A DNA stretch of 64,000 nucleotides, taken from CAIWHR01 sp963779805 (GTDB lineage Bacteria > Pseudomonadota > Gammaproteobacteria > Burkholderiales > Casimicrobiaceae). Location of the stretch: assembly GCA_963779805.1 (NCBI GenBank), contig CAVZZN010000005.1:310001-374000 (forward strand), in the 5' to 3' direction. Under the pieces are notes generated by a model that had not been told where the DNA came from, made no database searches, and saw only the letters and a program-made list of their open reading frames with translations. This document shows positions 9,473 to 18,100 of this stretch, one piece after another (position 1 is the stretch's first letter; the number at the start of each line of letters is the position of its first letter). The position numbers were made by a program, and so were the translations under genes.

Positions 9473-10282
9473 TCATGCCGCGACGCTCGTCTCGGCCACC
9501 GCGCGGCGCCGGGCCAGCACGGCCGCCGCATCCTTCGGCTGGATGCGCTCGTCGCGCAGGAGCTTGCCGTCGCGGAAGGCGAGCAGCCGCGACGCGAACT
9601 CGGCGATGTCCTGCTCGTGCGTGACGACGACGACGGTGATGCCGGAGCGATTGAGCTCCTGCAGCAGGGCCATCACCTCGATGCTGGTGCTCGAGTCGAG
9701 CGCGCCGGTGGGCTCGTCCGCAAGGATCAGCCGCGGTTCGTTCACGAGCGCGCGTGCGATGGCGACGCGCTGCTGCTGTCCGCCGGAGAGCTGCGCGGGG
9801 TGGTGGTGCGCGCGGGCTTCGAGCCCGACCTGCGCGAGCCTGGCGCGCGCACGCGCGTGGCGTTCGTTCGCGGGCACGCCGGCGTAGAGCAGCGGCAGCT
9901 CGACGTTCTCGAGCGCGGTCGTGCGCGGCAGCAGGTTGAACTGCTGGAACACGAAGCCGACGAGCCGATTGCGTACGCTCGCGAGCTCGTCGCGGATCGA
10001 GCGTGGCGACGTCCTCGCCGGCGAGGTGATAGCTGCCCGACGTGGGCGTGTCGAGGCAGCCGATGAGATTCATGAACGTCGACTTGCCCGATCCCGACGG
10101 ACCCATCACCGCGACGAACTCGCCGTCGTCGATGTCGACCGAGACGCCGTTCAGCGCGCGCACCTCGGTCTCGCCGAGCCGGTAGATCTTGGCGAGATCC
10201 CGGACGGCGATCAGATGCGCCCCTCGCGGGGATTCCGCGGCCCGCCTTCGGGCGGCCGTGCGGCGGTCCCGTCGCGGCTCAT
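9473..10282 (-). CDS. MacB-type ABC transporter ATPase (frameshifted)
   Basis: The ATP-binding subunit of the MacAB-like exporter. The N-terminal part reads IAVRDLAKIYRLGETEVRAL with Walker A MGPSGSGKSTFMN. The frame breaks near 10004 (after GEDVATLD) and resumes as DELASVRNRLVGFVFQQFNLLPRTTALENVELPL, then the signature LSGGQQQRVAIARALV, Walker B LILADEPTGALD and the switch histidine VVTHE. The start is uncertain. The well-conserved frame has only a CTG at 10214. An ATG at 10282, two bases after the macA stop, would need one more single-base deletion near 10213. Function and operon position (macA, then this, then macB) are clear even though the reading frame is broken. Confidence 0.82.
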
Positions 10283-10284
10283 GA

Positions 10285-11904
10285 TCAGAACGGCAGGCGC
10301 GGTCCCGCGGTGCCCCGCGACGCGCCCGCCGGCGCGTTGCGCTCGGCGGTGCCCACGATGACCTCCGCGCCTTCGGCGATGTCGCCGCCGACGATCTCCG
10401 TCGCGGTTCCGTCGGTGAGGCCCAGGCGCACGCGAGCTTCGACCGGCTTGCCGTCGCTGCCCACCGTGTACACCCGTCCGGCGGTGCCGCTGCTGCGACC
10501 CGTTTCGGCTGCGACGATGTCGGCATACAGCTTCTGCTGATCGGGCGTGAGCATCGCGTTGATCTTCTGGCGCACGTCGCCGCGCATGCGCTCCATGCGC
10601 GTGCGGCGCTCGGGCTCGGCCATCTCGCGCAGCTCGGCGAAGCGTGCGCGCTGCTCGGCGTAGATTTCGCCGAGCCGCGCCTGCTGCGCAGCATCGAGCT
10701 TGAGGTCCCGGGCAAGCTTCTCGCGCCGGGCCTGGACGTCGCCGGCGTTGCCGCGTCCCGCTGCGCCCGCCGCCGGCGCCGCCGCGGCTTCGACGTCCCT
10801 CGGCGCAGCGGTTCCCGGCGGCCGGTAACGCAGGGCCGCATTGGGCACCTTCAGCACGCTGTCGCGGGAGTCGGTGACGATGCGCACGTTCGCGGTCATG
10901 CCGGGCACGAGCTGCAGGTCGGGATTGGCGGTGGCGATCACTACCGTGTAGGTGACGACGTTCTGCACCGTCACGGCCGCCTTCCTGATCTGCACGACGT
11001 CGCCGCGAAACGTGCGTCCGGGGAACGCGTCGACGGTGAAGGTCGCCTTCTGCCCCGGCTGGATGCGGCTCACGTCCGACTCGTCGATCGCGGCTTCCAC
11101 CTGCATGCGGCGCAGGTCCTGGGCGATGGTGAAGAGCGTGGGGGCATTGAGGCTCGCGGCCACCGTCTGGCCCGCGTCCACGGCACGCGAGATCACCACG
11201 CCGTCGACCGGGGCGCGAATCTCGGTACGCTCGAGATCCACCTGCGCGGAGGCGAGCGCGGCCTCGCGCTGCTTCACCTGCGCCTGCGCATTGGCCACCT
11301 GGGCCTCGCCCGACTTCACCTGCGCTTCGGCGGTGCGCACGGCCTCCGACAGCGCGTCGTAGTTGAACTTGGCCTTGTCGCGGTCCGCGGCGGAGATGAA
11401 GTTCTTGCCGAGCAGCATCTCCTTGCGGTCGTAGTCGGCCTTGGCATCGTTCGCCTGGATGCGCGCACGCAGCACCTGCGAGCGCAGTGCGAGCAGGTTG
11501 CTCTGCTGGTTGATGAGGTTGGTGCCCACGGCTTCGAGATCCGCCTGCGCCTGCTTCACCTTGAGCTGGAAGCTTTCGGGATCGATGCGCGCGAGAAGGG
11601 CGTTCTTGTTCACCGCGCTGTTGTAATCGACGAAGAGCTCCTTGATCTGTCCCGAGACTTGCGAGCCCACCACGACCGTGGTCACCGCCGACAGCGAACC
11701 CGACGAGGACACGACCGCCGTGATCGGGCCGCGCTCGATTTTCGCGGTGCGAAAGGACGGCGCGCCCTCGCCGCGGTGCATCCACCACCACCCGGCCGCG
11801 ACGACGGCGACGAGTGCGAGCAGCAGGACAGCGATCCCGCGATAGCGCCGGCGCGGGCCGGCACGGTTCAGGACGGGCGCAGGCGAAGGGAGGTCATGCG
11901 GCAT
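10285..11904 (-). CDS. macA: MacA-like periplasmic adaptor with inserted helical LTxxQ domain
   Basis: Membrane-fusion protein linking the MacB exporter to an outer-membrane channel. An N-terminal membrane anchor (residues about 23-41) is followed by the lipoyl half-motif VVSSSGSLSAVTTVVVGSQV, a long coiled-coil hairpin (about 110-225) and the second lipoyl half ERTEIRAPVDGVVISRAVDAG. The beta-barrel ends with VKVPNAALRY-like sequence at about 352-360. After an Ala/Pro/Gly linker (363-390) there is an extra charged helical segment (about 391-466) with LDAAQQ and LTPDQQ repeats resembling Spy/CpxP periplasmic proteins. The last part returns to MacA-like sequence (GRVYTVGSDGKPVEARVRLG). Total length is 539 residues against about 370-400 usually. 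The frame is intact. Confidence 0.88.
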   Translation of the reverse strand: MPHDLPSPAPVLNRAGPRRRYRGIAVLLLALVAVVAAGWWWMHRGEGAPSFRTAKIERGPITAVVSSSGSLSAVTTVVVGSQVSGQIKELFVDYNSAVNKNALLARIDPESFQLKVKQAQADLEAVGTNLINQQSNLLALRSQVLRARIQANDAKADYDRKEMLLGKNFISAADRDKAKFNYDALSEAVRTAEAQVKSGEAQVANAQAQVKQREAALASAQVDLERTEIRAPVDGVVISRAVDAGQTVAASLNAPTLFTIAQDLRRMQVEAAIDESDVSRIQPGQKATFTVDAFPGRTFRGDVVQIRKAAVTVQNVVTYTVVIATANPDLQLVPGMTANVRIVTDSRDSVLKVPNAALRYRPPGTAAPRDVEAAAAPAAGAAGRGNAGDVQARREKLARDLKLDAAQQARLGEIYAEQRARFAELREMAEPERRTRMERMRGDVRQKINAMLTPDQQKLYADIVAAETGRSSGTAGRVYTVGSDGKPVEARVRLGLTDGTATEIVGGDIAEGAEVIVGTAERNAPAGASRGTAGPRLPF

Positions 11905-11995
11905 GGGCGGCGGTTGTCGCGCAGGTTGTCGCGCGGCTTGTCGTTATGAATGCGGATCATGGCGCGCACGACGGCGACGCGCTCGCTGCGACGGA

Positions 11996-13582
11996 TCATC
12001 CGTTGCGCGCGAGCTTGCGTTCTTCCTCGAGATCGCGCCGCATCTCGCGCAAGCGCGTATCGACCATCGAGGTGGTGTAGAAATCGCCGTCGTGTGCCTT
12101 GGCGGCGAGCTCGAGCTGCGTGACGGCGCCCTTGAGATCGCCCTGCCAGGCGTAGTACTCGCCCTGGTGCAGGTGCTGCTGCATGTTCCGGCCGAGATTG
12201 GCGTACGCGCGCGCGGCCAGCCGGTGCAGCGGGCCGTTGCCGGGGAAGCGCTGCAGCTCGCGCTCGATGAACACGCTCGCCTCCTTCGCGCGCCCCGCGC
12301 TGAGCAGGGCGTCGGGGTAGTCGTAGACGAGCTGCAGCTTGTTGGGATACTTCGCGAGGGCGGCGTGGAAGCGGGTGATCGCGCCCTCGAGATCGCCCGA
12401 CTCCATGAGCACGTGGCCGGCCATCGCGTCGATCATCGGATGCGGCGGCGCCATCTTCTCGAGGCCGGCGAGCTCGCGCTTCGCCGCGCCGAGATCCTTT
12501 GCCCGCAGCAGCGACGCGACGAGGCCGTAGCGCGTTGCGACCTCGCTGTTGAACTTGCGCTCCTTGAGCGCTGCGCGGAAGAAGTCGACCGCTTCCCTGG
12601 GCGTTCCCGTGTAGCTGCGCAGCAGACCGCGCACCAGCTGGAAGTCGAGCGAGTCCGGCACCTGGCGATAGGGCCGGTCCTGCGCCCGGGCCTGCGCTTC
12701 GGCGATCCGCTCGTAGGTGATCGGGTGCGTGCGCAGGTACGACGGCATGTTGCCGCCATCGGAGAAGCGGGACTGCCTCTGCAGGCGCTCCATGAACGTG
12801 GCCATCGCGGTGTCGTCGAAGCCGGCCGCGTCGAGGCGCTGGAAGCCGATGCGATCCGCCTCGTACTCGTGCTCGCGCGTGTAGTTGATCTGCGACTGCA
12901 TCGCGAGCGCCTGCGCACTCGCGATGGCCGCCGAGGCCGCCTGTCCGCTCGAGGCGCCGCTGCCGCGCGAGGCGGCGAGCGCGACGGCGAGGGCCGCGAG
13001 CGAATAGAGCATCGAGCGCTGCTGCCCGGCAACCGAGCGCGTCAGGTGATGTTGCGTGACGTGGGTGATTTCGTGCGCGAGCACGGACGCGAGCTCCGAC
13101 TCCGTCTGCGTGAGCAGGATGAGGCCCGTGTTCACGCCGACGAAGCCGCCGGGCAACGCAAACGCGTTGATGGAAGGATCGTTGACCGCAAAGAACTCGA
13201 AGTCGACGTTGCCGTCGGGCACGGCGGCGACGAGGCGCTGGCCGAGATTGTTCAGGTAGTCGTTGACCTCGGGATCGTCGAGGTAGGCGCCCGAGCCCCG
13301 GATCTGGCGCACCACCGACTCGCCCATCTTGCGCTCCTGCGCAGGGGTGGCGAGGCTCTGCGATTCGTCGCCCAGGTCCGGCAGGCGCAGCGGCTCGCGT
13401 TCCAGCAGCGGCCTCGATGTCTCGCGGATGTCGGACAGGCGCGCGGGCTCGCGCTGCGCGAATGCCGCGCCGACCGGCTGCAGCGCGAGCGCGCCGGCGA
13501 GGGCGAGCGCGATCACCCGGCGCGTTGCAGCGTGCGCGGGACGCACAGCCGTGCGGTGCGTGAGCGAAGTCTCAGAGACCAT
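11996..13582 (-). CDS. bepA: M48 family periplasmic metalloprotease with TPR region (BepA/YfgC-like)
   Basis: A secreted zinc protease that in E. coli (BepA) aids or degrades misassembled outer-membrane proteins such as LptD. I chose ATG 13582 over a TTG at 13603 because the signal peptide (ALALAGALALQPVGAAFAQ) fits better. The zinc motif HEITH is at residues 170-174 in VLAHEITHVTQHHL, and the third ligand is in HEYEADRIGF. The second half (about 300-525) is made of helical repeats consistent with TPR units, with KPMAPPHPMIDAMAGHVL-like spacing and PNKLQLVYDYPDALLSAGR. Length is 528 residues, close to E. coli BepA (487). It is divergent from moaC. No frameshift was seen. Confidence 0.87.
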   Translation of the reverse strand: MVSETSLTHRTAVRPAHAATRRVIALALAGALALQPVGAAFAQREPARLSDIRETSRPLLEREPLRLPDLGDESQSLATPAQERKMGESVVRQIRGSGAYLDDPEVNDYLNNLGQRLVAAVPDGNVDFEFFAVNDPSINAFALPGGFVGVNTGLILLTQTESELASVLAHEITHVTQHHLTRSVAGQQRSMLYSLAALAVALAASRGSGASSGQAASAAIASAQALAMQSQINYTREHEYEADRIGFQRLDAAGFDDTAMATFMERLQRQSRFSDGGNMPSYLRTHPITYERIAEAQARAQDRPYRQVPDSLDFQLVRGLLRSYTGTPREAVDFFRAALKERKFNSEVATRYGLVASLLRAKDLGAAKRELAGLEKMAPPHPMIDAMAGHVLMESGDLEGAITRFHAALAKYPNKLQLVYDYPDALLSAGRAKEASVFIERELQRFPGNGPLHRLAARAYANLGRNMQQHLHQGEYYAWQGDLKGAVTQLELAAKAHDGDFYTTSMVDTRLREMRRDLEEERKLARNG

Positions 13583-13724
13583 GGTGCTAAGATGCGCAGC
13601 CAATCGCGAGGTTCACCTGGAGCGCAACGTGAACAGGTCCACGAAAGGATCGGGGGGCAGTCAGCGACGCACCGTAGCAGGTGCGGCCGCAGTGCCGGCC
13701 GCGCAGCGGCGCGAGGCGTCGGAT

Positions 13725-14204
13725 GTGGCCCATTTTACCCATTTCGATGCCGCCGGGCAGGCGCACATGGTGGACGTCGGGGCCAAGGATGTAACCAATC
13801 GTGTCGCTCGTGCCGGCGGACGCATCGTCATGCAGCCCGCGACGCTCGCGATGATCGCGGAAGGCGGCGCCAGGAAGGGCGACGTGCTCGGCGTCGCGCG
13901 CATCGCGGCCATCCAGGCGGCGAAGCGCACGGCGGATCTCATTCCCCTGTGTCATCCCTTGCCGCTCACGCGCCTCGCGGTGACGTTCGCGCTCGACCAC
14001 GATGCGAGTGCGGTCGAGATCGAGGTCACGGCCGAGACGCGGGGGCAGACGGGCGTCGAGATGGAAGCCCTCACCGGCGCGGGGATCGGGCTCCTCACCG
14101 TCTACGACATGTGCAAGGCGGTGGACCGCGGCATGCGCATCGAAGACTTACGGCTGCTCGAGAAGCTTGGCGGCAAGTCGGGTCATTTCATCGCCAAGGA
14201 GTGA
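13725..14204 (+). CDS. moaC: Cyclic pyranopterin monophosphate synthase MoaC
   Basis: The second step of molybdenum cofactor synthesis, converting 3',8-cyclo-GTP-derived product to cyclic pyranopterin monophosphate. I chose GTG 13725 (VAHFTHFDAAGQAHMV) because it gives 159 residues, the normal MoaC length. The longer upstream reading has no family similarity. Motifs: MVDVGAKDVTNRVA near the N-terminus, the substrate loop TADLIPLCHPLPL, EMEALTGAG, and the catalytic Asp/Lys region VYDMCKAVDRGM. It stands alone between two minus-strand genes and has no other moa gene nearby. Confidence 0.92.
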   Translation: MAHFTHFDAAGQAHMVDVGAKDVTNRVARAGGRIVMQPATLAMIAEGGARKGDVLGVARIAAIQAAKRTADLIPLCHPLPLTRLAVTFALDHDASAVEIEVTAETRGQTGVEMEALTGAGIGLLTVYDMCKAVDRGMRIEDLRLLEKLGGKSGHFIAKE

Positions 14205-14226
14205 CGTCGCCGCATTCCGGACGCGC

Positions 14227-14252
14227 AAAAAAGGCGGGCCTTGCGGCCCGCC
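14227..14252 (-). terminator. Rho-independent terminator of the DegQ-like gene
   Basis: Read on the minus strand, an 8-bp stem GGCGGGCC/GGCCCGCC with a four-base loop is followed by six T residues (AAAAAA at 14227-14232 on the plus strand). It lies about 58 bp beyond the stop of the protease gene, in the correct orientation for it. It may also limit read-through from moaC. Confidence 0.85.
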
Positions 14253-14309
14253 AGCGCCTTGCGGAAACCACGGAGTCATCACGCCGGTTTCCAGCGCAGC
14301 CAGTAACGA

Positions 14310-15785
14310 TCAGCCGATCGTCACCGGAATGAAGATCCGCGCATCCTGGCGTTGCACGAGCAGCGCCACCGTCTTGCCCGACTTGTTGATGATCTCGCGC
14401 AGCTGATCGACGGATGTCACCGGCGTGCTGTTGACGGAGATGATCACGTCGCCGGGTTGCAGGCCCGCCTTCGCCGCCGGTCCGCCGACGTTCTCGATCA
14501 CCACGCCGTTGGGCACGTCCACGGCCTTCTTCTCGTCGGCGGTGAGCGGCCGTACCGCGACGCCGAGCTTGCCCTGCGTGGACTGACCGTCGTCGTTCTG
14601 CGCGACGACGGTCTTCCCGTCGTCGAGCTTGGCGATCTTCGTCTCGATCTGCCTGGCCTTGCCGTCGCGCCACACTTCCATCGAGGCGGTCGAGCCCGGC
14701 GTGAGCGAGGCGACGAGCGGCGGCAGCTCGCCCGAGCGCTTGATATCGCGGCCGTTGAACTTGAGGATCACGTCGCCGGGCTGCACGCCGGCCTTGGCGG
14801 CAGGGCTGTCCTTCTGCACCGACGACACCAGCGCACCGGTCGGTTGCTTCAGGCCGAAGTTCTCGGCGAGCTGCTGGTTCACTTCCTGGATCGTCACGCC
14901 GAGACGGCCGTGCTGCACGTGACCGGTCTTCTGGATCTGGTCCTTCACGTTCATCGCCACGTCGATCGGCACGGCGAACGCGAGGCCCTGGAACCCGCCG
15001 CTGCGGCTGAAGATCTGCGAGTTGATGCCGATCACCTCGCCCTTCAGGTTGAACAGCGGTCCACCGGAGTTGCCGGGATTGACGGCGGCGTCGGTCTGGA
15101 TGAACGGCACGTAGGAATCCCCGGGGAGCGAACGCCCCTTGGCACTGATGATCCCGGAGGTCACCGTGTTGTCGAGACCGAACGGCGCGCCGATCGCGAC
15201 GACCCACTCGCCCACGCGCGCCTTGTCGCTGTCGCCGATGCGCACCGTCGGCAGGTCCTTCGCATCGACCTTCAGCACGGCGACGTCGGTGCGCTTGTCG
15301 GAGCCGAGGACCTTGGCCTTGAACTCGCGATGATCGGTGAGCCGGACGGTGACTTCATCGGCATTGGCGACCACGTGCGCGTTGGTGAGGATGATGCCGT
15401 CCGGGCTCACGATGAAGCCCGAGCCCATGCCCTGCATCTGCCGCGGCTGCTGCGGCATCGGCATGCCGTGGAAGAACGGGGCGAGTGGATTGTCCTCTCC
15501 GTCGCCGAACGGATTCATCGACCCGTCGTCGGCGGTCTTCTTGATCGTGCCGGTGATGCTGATCTGCACGACGGCCGGACCCTGCTGCTGCACGAGGTCC
15601 GCGAAGTCGGGGAGCGCGGCAGTGGGTGCGCCGCCCACGATGGCCTGCGAGGGCGCGACCACGGGCGGCGTCATCGCGGCATTGGCAGCGCTGAAACCAT
15701 GCCGGTCCGCGACCAGCGTACCCGTCGCGAATGCACCGGCCACCGCGAGGGCGACGAGGCTTCGTTTCAATGCAGGCGATTGCAT
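14310..15785 (-). CDS. degQ: DegQ/DegP-type periplasmic serine protease (Do family)
   Basis: A 491-residue HtrA protease that degrades or refolds misfolded envelope proteins. It has an N-terminal signal or anchor (about 8-24), then the trypsin-like domain with the catalytic triad His137 (TNAHVV), Asp168 (RTDVAVLKV) and Ser240 (NPGNSGGPL). Two PDZ domains follow, with GVTIQEVNQQLAENFGLKQP and the C-terminal PGDVIISVNSTPVTSVDQL. A good GAGGAG site precedes ATG 15785. A CTTAAG-N5-CTTAAG box lies 76 bp upstream and a terminator follows, so it is a single-gene unit, probably controlled by the neighbouring two-component system. A second, sigma-E-linked HtrA gene is at 62652. Confidence 0.92.
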   Translation of the reverse strand: MQSPALKRSLVALAVAGAFATGTLVADRHGFSAANAAMTPPVVAPSQAIVGGAPTAALPDFADLVQQQGPAVVQISITGTIKKTADDGSMNPFGDGEDNPLAPFFHGMPMPQQPRQMQGMGSGFIVSPDGIILTNAHVVANADEVTVRLTDHREFKAKVLGSDKRTDVAVLKVDAKDLPTVRIGDSDKARVGEWVVAIGAPFGLDNTVTSGIISAKGRSLPGDSYVPFIQTDAAVNPGNSGGPLFNLKGEVIGINSQIFSRSGGFQGLAFAVPIDVAMNVKDQIQKTGHVQHGRLGVTIQEVNQQLAENFGLKQPTGALVSSVQKDSPAAKAGVQPGDVILKFNGRDIKRSGELPPLVASLTPGSTASMEVWRDGKARQIETKIAKLDDGKTVVAQNDDGQSTQGKLGVAVRPLTADEKKAVDVPNGVVIENVGGPAAKAGLQPGDVIISVNSTPVTSVDQLREIINKSGKTVALLVQRQDARIFIPVTIG

Positions 15786-15860
15786 GGTGTTTCTCCTCTA
15801 TGTTGGGTCTCGACGCGAGAGCCTTTGCTCCCGCTACGTTGTTCATGCTGCGCGGCGAAA

Positions 15861-15877
15861 CTTAAGCGAGACTTAAG
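15861..15877 (-). promoter_or_regulatory. PmrA/QseB-type response-regulator box upstream of degQ
   Basis: CTTAAG at 15861-15866 and CTTAAG at 15872-15877 are separated by five bases. This exactly matches the published PmrA (BasR) box form, two CTTAAG-like half-sites in 11-bp register, which OmpR/PhoB-class regulators bind as a direct repeat. It lies 76 bp upstream of the protease start and 96 bp after the end of the sensor kinase gene at 15973. AT-rich six-mers like these are rare in this GC-rich surrounding. Confidence 0.6.
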
Positions 15878-15972
15878 CCTGGCGTGCGTACCGGATCGCC
15901 TGCTGCCGAGGATCGAATGCCGGATGCACGCGGCCCCGCGTCGCAGCTGACTGCGGGCGCGGGGCCGGGACT

Positions 15973-17410
15973 TCAAGCTGCCTCTACGGGCACAAAACGT
16001 ACCGTGACCGTCAGACCTTCGCCGGCGGATTTGGTTTCCGCAGCCGGGCCGAATCCCGGGCCGAGCTCGATCGATGCATCGTGGCGCTCGGCGATGCGCT
16101 TCACGATCGCGAGCCCGAGGCCGCTGCCGGGCGCGGGCGCGTCGGGTGCGCGATAGAAGCGATCGAAGATGCGCGGCCGTTCCTCGGCACGGATGCCCGG
16201 ACCGCTGTCGCGTACAACGAGTGTCGGCTGCCTCGTCTCCGTTGTGACGCACACGTCGACGCGCCCGCCTTCGGGCGAGTAGCGCACCGCGTTGTCGATC
16301 AGGTTCGAGAGCAACGTGCGCAAACCGGCCGCGTCGCCGCGCACCGGCACGGGGGCGGGGCCGGTGTCGGTCATGCCGAGATCGATGCGCCGCGCCGCGG
16401 CCATCGGTGCGTACGCGCTCACCACCTCGCGCGCGAGCGCTGCCAGCTCGACATCGGCGAGGGGACGCTCCGCGACGCCGGGCTCTTCCCGCGCGAGGGT
16501 GAGCAACTGCTCGACGAGATGGGTCGCGCGCTCGAGACCCGCGGTGAGCTCCGCGAACGCGGCGGTGCGCTCCTCCTCCGAGGTCGCGCGCTGCGCGAGC
16601 TGCACCTGCAGATGCACCGCGGTGAGCGGCGTGCGCAACTCGTGGGCGGCATCGGCGATGAACGCGCGCTGCGCGTCGAGCGCGTGATCGAGGCGGTCGA
16701 GCAGGCCGTTGAGCGCGTGCACGAGGGGCACGACTTCGCGCGGCAGGTCGCGCTCGGGCAGGGGTGCCAGCACCTGCGGGGTGCGCGTCCCGACGGCAGC
16801 GGCCAGCCGGTCGAGCGGACGCAGGCCCCGCGCGATGGTGAACCACACGACGACGCCGAGGAACGGCACCACCGCGAGCAGCGGCACGATCGTGCGCAAT
16901 GCCATGCTCGCCGCGAGCTCGCGGCGCGCGGACATCGGCTGGGCGACCTGCACCACCTGCTGTCCGGCGAGCATGCTGAACACGCGCCACTGGCCCGTTT
17001 CCGCATCGACGGTGGTGAAGCCGAGCTGCGCGTGCTGCGGCAGCCGGCTTTGCGGTTGCGACAGGTACACCTGCACGCCGTTGCGATCCCACATCTGCAC
17101 GACGAGCGCGTCGGCAGCCGGGGGGCGTGCCGGGCGGCGCGCCGGCGGCGAGCGGCATGCCCGTGAGCGAGGCCGCCATCTGCTGCAGCTGGTAATCGAA
17201 GAGCGCGTTCGCCTGCTCGCGCGCGCGCTCGTACGTCGCGATCGCCGCGACGAGCACTGCGGCGAGGAGCCCGAGGCCGAGATAGCCGACGAGCGCGGCA
17301 CGCAGCGAAGGCGCGCCGCGGCCGTGCGGCCGCCCGGCCGCGCGTTGCGAGGGCTCGGCATCGCCTGCGCGAGCGGCTGCTGTGGACGGCAGCGGCTGCC
17401 CCGCGCTCAC
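15973..17410 (-). CDS. Sensor histidine kinase, QseC/PmrB-like (frameshifted)
   Basis: Inner-membrane kinase partner of the response regulator at 17407-18066. GTG 17410 overlaps the regulator stop by four bases (GTGA). Residues 30-55 form the first membrane helix (ALVGYLGLGLLAAVLVAAIA). The periplasmic part breaks near 17135-17150, at LAAG/APPGTPPAADALVVQMWDRNG, and needs a single-base correction. A second helix (TIVPLLAVVPFLGVVVWF) is followed by HAMP-like sequence, the phospho-accepting H box FIADAAHELRTPLTAV, the N box LLSNLIDNAVRYSPEGG and the G boxes DSGPGI and GSGLGLAI. Length across the shift is about 478 residues, normal for QseC. The input signal is unknown. Confidence 0.87.
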
Positions 17411-18066
17411 GGCTTCGCGATCATCCAACCTACGCCTCGCACGTTGCGGATGACGTCGCTCCCGATCTTGCGGCGCAGGCCGTGGAGGTGCACCTCGACC
17501 GCGTTGCTCTCGACCTCGTCCTGCCAGCCGTAGAGCTTCTCCTCGAGCTGCGCGCGCGACAGCACGGCCCCCGGACGCGCGAGCAGGGCCTGCAGCAGCG
17601 CGAACTCGCGCGCGGAGAGGGCGACGGGCTCGCCTTTGACGCGGGTCTCGCGCGTGGCGGGATTCACCTCGATGTCGCCGCACGCGAGCACGGGCTCGGC
17701 GCGACCCGAATGGCGACGCCAGGACGCGCGAATGCGCGCGGCGAGCTCGTCCAGGGCGAACGGCTTCACGAGGTAGTCGTCGGCGCCGGCATCGAGCCCC
17801 TCGACGCGGTCGGCGACGGCGTCGCGCGCCGTGAGGATGAGCACGGGCCGCGCATCGCCGCGCCGGCGCATCGCCGCGAGCACGTCGAGGCCGGCCCGGC
17901 GCGGCAAGCCGAGATCGAGCAGCAGCATGTCGTGCACGCCCTCCATGAGCGCGAGCTCGGCGGCGCGACCGTCCTGCACCCAGTCGACGGCGAATCCGTC
18001 CTGGCGCAGTCCCTTCTGGATGCCGGCACCGATCATCGGATCGTCTTCGGCGAGCAGTAGACGCAT
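17407..18066 (-). CDS. OmpR/PhoB-family response regulator, QseB/PmrA-like
   Basis: A 219-residue transcription factor. The start is ATG 18066, giving MRLLLAEDDPMIG, the conserved beginning of the family. The receiver has the phospho-acceptor Asp in MLLLDLGLPRRAG, the Thr in LILTARD and the Lys in YLVKPFALDEL. The winged-helix domain ends with VESNAVEVHLHGLRRKIG and IRNVRGVGWMIAKP, typical of QseB, PmrA and TctD. The kinase gene follows with a 4-bp overlap. A perfect PmrA-type box in front of the next gene (degQ) suggests direct control of that protease. Confidence 0.92.
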   Translation of the reverse strand: MRLLLAEDDPMIGAGIQKGLRQDGFAVDWVQDGRAAELALMEGVHDMLLLDLGLPRRAGLDVLAAMRRRGDARPVLILTARDAVADRVEGLDAGADDYLVKPFALDELAARIRASWRRHSGRAEPVLACGDIEVNPATRETRVKGEPVALSAREFALLQALLARPGAVLSRAQLEEKLYGWQDEVESNAVEVHLHGLRRKIGSDVIRNVRGVGWMIAKP

Positions 18067-18100
18067 GGGGCTCCTTCCGCCGTGAAGTATAGTAGGCGCC

